From Cryobacterium arcticum (GTDB lineage: Bacteria; Actinomycetota; Actinomycetes; Actinomycetales; Microbacteriaceae), in the NCBI RefSeq assembly GCF_001679725.1, contig NZ_CP016282.1:3472001-3536000 (forward strand): a DNA stretch of 64,000 nt. The letters are read 5' to 3'. A program made the position numbers and the translations under genes. The notes under the pieces are model-generated. The model did no database searches and had not been told where the DNA came from. It saw only the letters and a program-made list of their open reading frames with translations. Positions 26,259-33,163 of this stretch are shown here, one piece after another (the stretch's first letter is position 1; each line of letters starts with the position of its first letter).

Positions 26259-28142
26259 ATGTGTGGCATTGCGGGCATCCAACGGTTCGACGGCGCTCCC
26301 GTCGATCCGCGCGTCCTTGCGGCGATGGCGCGGACGCTGGCGCACCGTGGCCCGGACGACCACGGCGTCTGGCGTCAGGGCTCAACCGGACTGGCCCACA
26401 CCAGGCTGTCCATCATCGACCTTGCCGGCTCACGGCAGCCGATGGCCAGCGCCACGGGGCGCTGGGTGATCAGCTTCAACGGCGAGATCTTCAACTACCG
26501 AGCTCTCCGCGCCGATCTGAGCTATCCGTTCCACACCAATGGAGACACCGAGGTCATCCTGGCCGGGGTGAGCCGACACGGTATCGGTTTCGTCGACTCC
26601 CTCGTCGGCCAGTTTGCCTTCGCCCTGCATGACCGGGACACCGGCACCACCCACCTGGTTCGGGACCGCCTGGGAGTACTCCCCCTCTATTACGCTCACA
26701 CCCCGGGGCAGCTGGTCTTCGGGTCTGAGATCAAAGCGCTCTTCCCGGCGATGGGTGTACAGCCCGAGGTGGACCCGGCCAGTCTGGACAGCTACCTTGC
26801 CGGCCGGTCGGTCCCAGCGCCGGACACTCTGTTCGCCGGGATCAACAAACTGCCGGCCGGGCACCGCGCCGAGGTCACCCGGGACGGTCGCGTGACCGTG
26901 ACCAGATACTGGTGGCCGTCCGCGGAGGACCCACCGGGCCAGTGGACGCCGGAATCGGCCGTCGCGGCGGTCGACGAGGGCGTCACAACGGCCGTCAAAT
27001 CCGCACTGGTTGCGGACGTGCCCGTCGGCGCCTACCTCAGCGGCGGGGTCGACAGCAGCCTGATCGTGGCCAAGGCCGCCGAGTTGCAGCCCGGCCACCG
27101 CGTACGCACATTCGCGGCCGGCTTCGGCGACCCCCGCACCGACGAGTTCCGCTGGGCACGACAGGTGAGTCAGCACGTCGGCACCGACCACCAGGAGGTT
27201 CTCGTTCGGGCCGCTGATTTCGAGTCACTGTGGTCCGAACTCACCTACCACCGGGATGCTCCGGTGTCCGAGCCCGCCGACATCGCGGTCTTCCGGCTGG
27301 CCCAGGCCGCACGGCAATCCGTGCGCGTGGTCCTGTCCGGGGAAGGCGGCGACGAGCTCTTCGCCGGCTACCCGAAGTATGCGCTGGCCCGCAGTGTGGC
27401 CACGGTGGGGCGGCTCCCCGCGCCAATTCGGGCCGGGGTCGCCGGCATGCTCGACCATCGGCTGCCCGATCGGATGTCCCGAGCCCGGATCGCGCTCCGT
27501 GCCGCTGCAGCCGGCACGCCCTCGGAGCGTCACCGCACCTGGTTCGCGCCATTCACCTCCTCCGAACGCCAGGAGCTACTCGGCGGCCCGCCGGACACCA
27601 GACGGACCAGGGCGCTCCCGGAGGGCGATGTCATCCGCCAGATGCTGCTCGCCGACCTCGACGGGTGGCTGCCGGACAACCTACTTGAACGCGGTGACCG
27701 CATGTCCATGGCCGCTTCCCTGGAGTTGAGGCCGCCGCTCCTTGACCATCGTCTGGTCGAGCTGGCTTTCCGGCTGCCGTCGGCGCTGAAGGTGAGGCAC
27801 GGTGTGACCAAGTGGGTGCTCAAGGAGGTGGCCCGTCGCTATCTGCCGACCGAGATCGTCGACCGGAAGAAGGCGGGCTTCCGGGTGCCGCTGCGCGATT
27901 GGTTCCGGTCGGACCTGCGCGACTCCATGTGGGACAGACTGACCGGAACGGACTCGTTCGTCGCGCAGACCTTCGACCGCCGGGCGGTGCGAGCCCTGCT
28001 GGAACGGCACGAAAGCGGCCGGTTCAACGAGGAGAGCCGCATCTGGACGCTCATGAGCCTGGAGGTGTGGCACGAGACGTTCTTCGGCACGGCGACAACG
28101 CCAGGACTCTCGGCGGTCTCCAACAGGGTCGGACAACCGTGA
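26259..28142 (+). CDS. asnB: Asparagine synthase-like glutamine amidotransferase
   Basis: 627 residues from ATG 26259. Cys2 directly follows the initiator Met (MCGIAGIQRF), giving the N-terminal nucleophile of class II glutaminase. The glutaminase domain (2-200) carries LAHRGPDDHG and SFNGEIFNY. The synthetase domain has the PP-loop SGGVDSS (261-267) and GEGGDELFAGYPKY. True asparagine synthases share this layout, but in EPS and O-antigen clusters such proteins (WbpS-like) amidate uronic acid carboxyl groups. Its place between two GTs favours that role. A longer frame back to 26106 is ruled out by the required Cys2. Confidence 0.88.
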   Translation: MCGIAGIQRFDGAPVDPRVLAAMARTLAHRGPDDHGVWRQGSTGLAHTRLSIIDLAGSRQPMASATGRWVISFNGEIFNYRALRADLSYPFHTNGDTEVILAGVSRHGIGFVDSLVGQFAFALHDRDTGTTHLVRDRLGVLPLYYAHTPGQLVFGSEIKALFPAMGVQPEVDPASLDSYLAGRSVPAPDTLFAGINKLPAGHRAEVTRDGRVTVTRYWWPSAEDPPGQWTPESAVAAVDEGVTTAVKSALVADVPVGAYLSGGVDSSLIVAKAAELQPGHRVRTFAAGFGDPRTDEFRWARQVSQHVGTDHQEVLVRAADFESLWSELTYHRDAPVSEPADIAVFRLAQAARQSVRVVLSGEGGDELFAGYPKYALARSVATVGRLPAPIRAGVAGMLDHRLPDRMSRARIALRAAAAGTPSERHRTWFAPFTSSERQELLGGPPDTRRTRALPEGDVIRQMLLADLDGWLPDNLLERGDRMSMAASLELRPPLLDHRLVELAFRLPSALKVRHGVTKWVLKEVARRYLPTEIVDRKKAGFRVPLRDWFRSDLRDSMWDRLTGTDSFVAQTFDRRAVRALLERHESGRFNEESRIWTLMSLEVWHETFFGTATTPGLSAVSNRVGQP

Positions 28143-30016
28143 CGGATACTGCGAGTACGGCCTCGGACTCGGCCGGCTCTCCCACACCCGTCCTCGACTG
28201 CGCGATCATCCTGGTCGCCTATGACAGCGATGAGGACATCCCTCGGCTCCTCGACTCCCTGCCCGCCGCCGCCGCGGACCTCAGCTACGCGGTCTTGATT
28301 GTGGACAACAAGGCCGCTACGAGCCGCATTACCGCCCTCGTCGGCCAGCGTCCTCGGGTCACCGTGATCGACGCTGGTGGAAATCTCGGGTACTCCGGCG
28401 GCCTCAATGTGGGACTCGCGCACGCGCCCGCGGCAGAGGCAACGCTCTTCCTCAACCCTGATCTCGTGCTCGGGCCGGGTTCGATCGTCGCCCTCCTGCG
28501 CGAGTCGCGGTCGAATGGGGCGGCTGTCCCCGTCGTCTTGGACACGAGCGGTCGACGACAGCTGTCCCTACGGCGGGAACCCACACTGGGCCGCGCCCTG
28601 GGGGACGCCCTCTTCGGGGATCGCTGGCCCCGACGCCCTGGCTGGCTTTCTGAAACGGTGCGGCAGCCAAAGGACTACCTGGCGGGGCACGACGCGCAGT
28701 GGGCCACCGGGGCCGCACTCATGGTTCAGAACCATCTCATTTCGGCCGTCGGCGGATGGGATGCGGAGCGTTACTTCCTCTACTCGGAGGAGACCGACTA
28801 CTGTCGCAGGATTCGGGCGACGGGAGCGTCAATACGCTTCTGTCCCGCTGCGCAGGTCACTCATGCCGGGGGCGGGTCCGGCAGTTCGCCGGCCTTGGAC
28901 GCACTGCTCCAGGTCAACAAGGTCCGGTACTTTCGCAAGTGGCACGGCGGAGCGGCCACCGGGAGCCTGACGGTGGCCTTGTTCTGGGCCGTCGCTGTGC
29001 TGCACGGACTGCTTCGGCCACATAACCCGGGCGCCCGCCTCGCGCTCCGGGCGCTCATGTCCCCTCGCGCCAGAGCCACATTGCCCGCTCGCTCGTCACT
29101 GGCAATCGATGCACCGGTCGAATCCGATGCAGGTGACGGACGGCTGCAGCCGGATAGCGACAGGTCGCCCGCCGACCCAGACCCCGTCGCCAACGTCATC
29201 ATTGCGGCCTACAACGAGGAGGCAGTGATCGGCCGCACTCTCGCGGCGCTCGGCGACCTGGCCCCGGCCGGGCGGATACGCGTCATTGTGGTCTGCAACG
29301 GCTGTACGGATCGAACCGCGGCAATCGCCCGCGGGTTCAATGGAGTGAGGGTCGTGGAGCTCGATCAGGCCTCGAAAGTGCTGGCGCTGAGGGCGGGTGA
29401 TCTGCTCGCGGGACCTGGTCCGCGCATCTACCTTGATGCCGACGTCGTGATGACGTGCCGTGCGGTGCGGGACACTGCACGCCTACTCGAAGGCGACGTC
29501 ACGCCGGCGGCCCGACCGCCAGTGCATTTCGACTCGACCGCCGCGAGCTGGCCGATGAGGCGTTGGTACGTCGTGCGCGCCCAGCTGCCGACGATCTCCA
29601 GCCGCCTCTGGGGTGCGGGCGCCTACGCCCTGTCGGAGTCCGGTCGTGCCCGATTCGGCGAGTTTCCCGAGCTGGTGTCGGACGATACCTTCATCGATGC
29701 TCTCTTTGCAGACAACGAGATCACGATAGTGCCGACAGAGCCGGTCGCTGTGCGCATCCCTCGCACAACGGCGGACCTGATGAAGATCATGCGGCGCTCA
29801 TACCGCACCCAGTCCGAAGTCATCGCCTCGGCCGGCCGGCCCACATTCTCCGCCGGTCAGCGCGGCCAAGTGCGCGACCTGGTGGCGCTGCTCGTCAGGC
29901 ATCCGACGGCACTGGTTGACGTTGCCCTCTACGTGACGATCGTGGCTCTGGCTCGTGTCTTGGCCGCCAGGGCCCGGTACACCACGTGGGAACGCGACGA
30001 GAGTTCGCGAGTCTGA
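28139..30016 (+). CDS. Double-domain glycosyltransferase family 2 (GT2-GT2 fusion)
   Basis: 625 residues from GTG 28139, overlapping the amidotransferase stop (GTGA). The first GT2 domain (about 18-270) is rhamnosyltransferase-like: CAIILVAYDSDEDIPRLLDSL, GGNLGYSGGLNVGL, LFLNPDLVL and SEETDYCRRI. It ends in a hydrophobic patch. The second GT2 domain (about 345-580) has VANVIIAAYNEEAVIGRTLAAL, the metal-binding DxD IYLDADVVM and a C-terminal membrane helix. Two separate transfer reactions by one protein are therefore likely, perhaps adding consecutive sugars. Ends before a perfect bidirectional terminator. Confidence 0.88.
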   Translation: MTDTASTASDSAGSPTPVLDCAIILVAYDSDEDIPRLLDSLPAAAADLSYAVLIVDNKAATSRITALVGQRPRVTVIDAGGNLGYSGGLNVGLAHAPAAEATLFLNPDLVLGPGSIVALLRESRSNGAAVPVVLDTSGRRQLSLRREPTLGRALGDALFGDRWPRRPGWLSETVRQPKDYLAGHDAQWATGAALMVQNHLISAVGGWDAERYFLYSEETDYCRRIRATGASIRFCPAAQVTHAGGGSGSSPALDALLQVNKVRYFRKWHGGAATGSLTVALFWAVAVLHGLLRPHNPGARLALRALMSPRARATLPARSSLAIDAPVESDAGDGRLQPDSDRSPADPDPVANVIIAAYNEEAVIGRTLAALGDLAPAGRIRVIVVCNGCTDRTAAIARGFNGVRVVELDQASKVLALRAGDLLAGPGPRIYLDADVVMTCRAVRDTARLLEGDVTPAARPPVHFDSTAASWPMRRWYVVRAQLPTISSRLWGAGAYALSESGRARFGEFPELVSDDTFIDALFADNEITIVPTEPVAVRIPRTTADLMKIMRRSYRTQSEVIASAGRPTFSAGQRGQVRDLVALLVRHPTALVDVALYVTIVALARVLAARARYTTWERDESSRV

Positions 30017-30060
30017 CTCCTCGCTCCCGGCCCGCGATGATGAAGCCGCGCAGGCACGAA

Positions 30061-30094
30061 GAAGGCGCCCGAAGCATGAGCTTCGGGCGCCTTC
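30061..30094. terminator. Bidirectional hairpin terminator
   Basis: GAAGGCGCCCGAAGC (30061-30075), loop ATGA, GCTTCGGGCGCCTTC (30080-30094): a perfect 15-bp stem between the convergent GT2-GT2 gene and the beta-helix gene. No long T run is present, as is usual in Actinobacteria. Confidence 0.85.
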
Positions 30095-30116
30095 TCTGAA
30101 ATGGTCGGTCTGCCGG

Positions 30117-31700
30117 TTAGCCGGCGTTGACGACCGTTCCGTTGGACATGACGTTGCCGGACCAGGCGTTTCCGTTACCGGAGGTGTACGAGGTCACGGG
30201 GCCGTACGAGCCACACTTCGGGAAGACGGAGGTTCCGAAGGTGTTGTTTGTGAACTTCGAGTTGGTAGCCGTGTTGCCGTTGGTGCTGCCGGCGTAAAGG
30301 CAGTATCCGCCACCGTTGAAGAGGTTGCGGTCGACAACGACGTTCCGGATGATCTCCATCTGGCTGTACAGGGCCAGTGAAGCCGAGAAGTTCGGTGCTG
30401 AACCAGCGTCGAGGCGGTTACCGGTGATGGTGAAGTTGGTGCCACCGAGGCTGATGATGGCCTCATTGTGACTGCCACCGTTCGCCGGGTCGCCGTGCAC
30501 GACGAGGTCGTGGATCCACGAGTTCTTGATGGTGACGTTGGCCACGAGGCCGGCGCCCTTACCCCAGCCGCGGATGTTGCAGCCGTCGCAGGTGAGGTCG
30601 GTGTAGCCCACGGCGGGGAAGCCGCCGTCGGCGGCGCTGTTGTACGGGCCGACGACCTCGACGCGCTGGATCAGCGTGCCGGGGTACTTGCCCGCTGAGT
30701 CTCCCGTGTCAACTCGACCGGTCACCTTGGAGTTCTTGAGCGTGACGTTGGCGGCGCGAATGAACACGTCGCCCTTGATGTCGAGGCCTTCGACGACGGC
30801 ACCGGGTGTGGTGATCGTGATGCTTCCAGAGGGCTTCAGCGACACACCGGCGGGGACACCGGTCGTGCTCGCGTCCGGCCATCCGGTCGGTGCCGGAGCG
30901 GGGTCGGGAGCAGGTGCGGGAGCCGGAGCAGTTGTGGGAGCCGGTGCCGGAGCCGGAGCCGGGTTGGGTGCCGGAGACGTCGGTGCAGGTGCCGGAGTCG
31001 TCGGTGCAGGTGCAGGTGCAGGGGTCGTCGGTGCAGGGGTCGTAGGCGCGGTGGCTCCGGTTGCGCTGAAGACGACGTCAACGAAGTAGTTGGCCGACTT
31101 GTAGGTCTTACTGGGGAATCCGCCCGAGGTGCCGTACTTGTACACGCCGGCGTTGGTGCCAGCGGTGAGCGCACCCTCGGTCTTGGCGGACTTGAAGTAG
31201 CCGGACGAGTAGGCGTAGTGCCCCTGGGGGGCCAGATAGGACACAACGAACTTCTGTCCGGCCTTGACGTCAACGGGGGCGGCCAGGGTGGCGGTCTGCC
31301 ATCCGGTTGCGGTTTCGTTGGAGAAAGTCGCCGAGGCGAGCTTCTCACCGCTCGAGGACCACACGGTGCCCTTGTGGGTGCCCCCGTTACCGGCGCCCTT
31401 GTAGAAGCGGATGGCCGAGATCGACCCGGCCGAAGAGGACTTCAGTGCAACACCGACTTCGACTGCGTCGCCGTCTGCTGCCGCAGCAACGCTGGGCTTC
31501 GAAGAGGCGAAGAGGCTCGTAGCGGCAGTGGTGGTGGCCGTGTTGACGGCCTGCGGCACGCTGGCACGCGGGGTGTCGGCAAGTGCTGCCGTCGATCCCA
31601 GCGCGAGACTGACCGTGACCGCGGCGGCAAGTGCCGCGACGAGGGAGTTGCGACGCGTATGCGACCGCTCCCGAGTGGTTGAACGTACTATTTGCTTCAT
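30117..31700 (-). CDS. Secreted DUF4082 protein with right-handed beta-helix
   Basis: 527 residues from ATG 31700; AGGAAAGG lies 11 nt upstream. A signal peptide (about 1-42, Arg-rich then hydrophobic, cleaved after ALA) precedes one DUF4082 module (about 70-215: ISAIRFYKGAGNGGTHKGTVWSS split by a Gly turn, GWQTATLAAPVDVKAGQKFVVSYLAP, NYFVDVVF). A Pro/Ala/Thr linker (217-275) leads to a beta-helix domain rich in Asn and Gly (VTLKNSKVTGRV, ITGNRLDAGS, NNTFGTSVFPKCG). Beta-helix domains commonly bind or cleave polysaccharides. Placed inside the EPS locus, it may act on the exported polymer; I see no clear catalytic residues. Confidence 0.85.
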   Translation of the reverse strand: MKQIVRSTTRERSHTRRNSLVAALAAAVTVSLALGSTAALADTPRASVPQAVNTATTTAATSLFASSKPSVAAAADGDAVEVGVALKSSSAGSISAIRFYKGAGNGGTHKGTVWSSSGEKLASATFSNETATGWQTATLAAPVDVKAGQKFVVSYLAPQGHYAYSSGYFKSAKTEGALTAGTNAGVYKYGTSGGFPSKTYKSANYFVDVVFSATGATAPTTPAPTTPAPAPAPTTPAPAPTSPAPNPAPAPAPAPTTAPAPAPAPDPAPAPTGWPDASTTGVPAGVSLKPSGSITITTPGAVVEGLDIKGDVFIRAANVTLKNSKVTGRVDTGDSAGKYPGTLIQRVEVVGPYNSAADGGFPAVGYTDLTCDGCNIRGWGKGAGLVANVTIKNSWIHDLVVHGDPANGGSHNEAIISLGGTNFTITGNRLDAGSAPNFSASLALYSQMEIIRNVVVDRNLFNGGGYCLYAGSTNGNTATNSKFTNNTFGTSVFPKCGSYGPVTSYTSGNGNAWSGNVMSNGTVVNAG

Positions 31701-31797
31701 GGTTCGATGAACCTTTCCTGGATCGGGCGCGCCGATCACAAGCCCAAGGAACCTACGACGCGCCAATTTCGACCGCGTCGTGATCAAAACCTGAATT

Positions 31798-31825
31798 ACT
31801 GTAACCCATTTGGGGGGTATTGCAA
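31798..31825 (-). promoter_or_regulatory. Promoter of the beta-helix gene with an inverted repeat in its spacer
   Basis: On the minus strand, -35 TTGCAA (31820-31825) and -10 TACAGT (31798-31803) are 16 nt apart. The spacer contains CCCATTTGGGGGG as read on the plus strand (31805-31817), an imperfect form of the C5-N4-G5 motif. A regulator bound there would directly block or remodel RNA polymerase. Confidence 0.5.
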
Positions 31826-31836
31826 GCGTTTCCCGT

Positions 31837-31850
31837 CCCCCGATCGGGGG
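31837..31850. promoter_or_regulatory. C5-N4-G5 palindrome, copy B
   Basis: CCCCCGATCGGGGG is a perfect 14-bp palindrome just upstream of the -35 of the beta-helix gene. Its centre is 34 bp from that of the imperfect copy at 31805-31817, about three helical turns, so both face the same side of the DNA. The same motif with other central bases occurs at 49105 and 50346. Confidence 0.5.
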
Positions 31851-31923
31851 CCAAACTAAGAAAAACTCACGTTTTTGAGCATAGCCTGCGACTTCGCTAA
31901 AGCCGAATCCGGGAGTATTGGCT

Positions 31924-31929
31924 AGTATC
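31924..31929 (+). promoter_or_regulatory. -10 element for a leaderless leader-peptide mRNA
   Basis: TAGTAT fits the actinobacterial -10 consensus TAnnnT. The GTG of the small frame at 31935 begins 6 nt after it, which is where transcription should start, so the mRNA would be leaderless. No good -35 is seen. Confidence 0.4.
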
Positions 31930-31934
31930 TGGTC

Positions 31935-31991
31935 GTGCTCAGCCGCACTGGCGTGCTGTTGCAAGCGCGTGTCCACTGCACCTCCACATGA
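31935..31991 (+). CDS. 18-residue leader peptide of EPS unit 2
   Basis: GTG 31935 opens MLSRTGVLLQARVHCTST; the stop TGA (31989-31991) overlaps the ATG of the glycosyltransferase gene (ATGA). The segment TGVLLxxRxH resembles the small leader peptides found upstream of actinobacterial sulfur genes, which usually continue into a Cys-containing tail; here one Cys is present. It has no ribosome site but lies 6 nt after a -10 element, consistent with leaderless translation. It is unrelated in sequence to the leaders at 24195 and 50592, yet shares the same overlap design. Confidence 0.5.
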   Translation: MLSRTGVLLQARVHCTST

Positions 31992-33163
31992 CGAGAGCGG
32001 CCATGAGACTTCTGTACAGTTTTCCGCATTCATTGGATCGTCCTGGAATAGCTCTCACCGCGCGCCAGCAGGTTTTGGGATTGGCGCGGCTCGGTGTGCA
32101 AGTCGAGTTGTTCGCCACCTCGATCGGCGCACTCGAGCTGCCTCCGGGCGTCACGGTGCACACCACGCTGAGCGTCGGCGCCCTCAGGGTCCCGCACCGT
32201 GCCCTCGGCGTTCAGCGCGCTTACGACTACCACGATGCCGTGGTATCCCATTGGTTGTCCCGGCACGGCTCCGACATCGACATCGTGCACGCCTGGCCGC
32301 GCGGATGCCTGCGCACGCTGACCACCGCCCGCTCTTTGGGCATCCCAGCCCTGCGAGAATCGCCGAATCCGCACACAGCCAGCGTCATACGGCAGTCCGA
32401 GCTCGCAGCGGCCGACGCCGGCATCGAATTGCCGGCGACGCATTCGCACGCGTCCAACAGGGATGTCCTGGCCAGGGAACGCGAGGAGTATGCCGCGGCC
32501 AGCGCCGTGTTGGTGCCGTCCGACTACGCACGGGATGAGTTCCTGGCCGAGGGTTTTCCCGCGAGGTCCCTGCTCCAGCATCGGTACGGCTGCGATCTCG
32601 ACCGATTCCCGGCCCGCACCGCGGTCCGCGGGCAGAGACCATTCCGTGCGGTGTTCGTAGGGCGCGGTGACCCGACCAAAGGCCTGCATGTCGCCCTCGA
32701 AGCCTGGCTGATCGCGAACCTCCCGAACGCCGAGTTCCTGATCGCCGGGGCCTTGCAGCCCGACTACGCCGCCGCCCTGGCCGACCTCCTCGCCCTGCCC
32801 ACAGTGACGACCCTGGGCTTCGTGACCGATGTGTCCGCGCTGTTGCGGAGCGCTGACGTGATGCTGCTCCCGACCTGGACGGAGGGCAGCGCGCTGGTCA
32901 CCCTCGAAGCCGAGGCCAGCGGTTGTGTTCCCCTGGTCAGCACGGCCGCCGGCGCGCTCGGCGACGACGGCATCGACTACCTTGAACATCCCGTCGGGGA
33001 TCGTGCAGCCCTGGCTGCCCAGCTGGTTCTTATGGCAGGGGATGCCGAGGGGTTGGCGAGGCTGTCGACGCACGGAACCGCCCGGCGCGACTTCCTGTCC
33101 TGGGATCGGGCCGGCGAGGTCTTGCTCGAGCGATACTCCGATGCTGTCGGCCTCACTGTCTAG
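31988..33163 (+). CDS. Glycosyltransferase family 4
   Basis: 391 residues. I use ATG 31988 because it overlaps the leader stop; ATG 32003 (MRLLYSFPHS) is an in-frame alternative with GAGAG upstream. GT-B fold: the N-terminal acceptor domain has RPGIALTARQQVLGLARLGVQVELFATS and VHAWPRGCLRTL. The donor domain has FVGRGDPTKGLHVALEAW, VTTLGFVTDVSALLRSADVMLLPTWTEGSALVTLEAEASGCVPLVS, where the E-x7-E donor site is visible. Single-gene unit pointing into the end of the minus-strand operon, with the last 11 nt overlapping the polymerase gene tail to tail. Confidence 0.9.
   Translation: MTRAAMRLLYSFPHSLDRPGIALTARQQVLGLARLGVQVELFATSIGALELPPGVTVHTTLSVGALRVPHRALGVQRAYDYHDAVVSHWLSRHGSDIDIVHAWPRGCLRTLTTARSLGIPALRESPNPHTASVIRQSELAAADAGIELPATHSHASNRDVLAREREEYAAASAVLVPSDYARDEFLAEGFPARSLLQHRYGCDLDRFPARTAVRGQRPFRAVFVGRGDPTKGLHVALEAWLIANLPNAEFLIAGALQPDYAAALADLLALPTVTTLGFVTDVSALLRSADVMLLPTWTEGSALVTLEAEASGCVPLVSTAAGALGDDGIDYLEHPVGDRAALAAQLVLMAGDAEGLARLSTHGTARRDFLSWDRAGEVLLERYSDAVGLTV

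Noticed and set aside
30890..31050. Six-base periodic repeats (GGTGCA/GGAGCC-like) that could be taken for a repeat element
   Set aside because: They encode the Pro/Ala/Thr linker of the DUF4082 beta-helix protein and are explained by its amino-acid composition.
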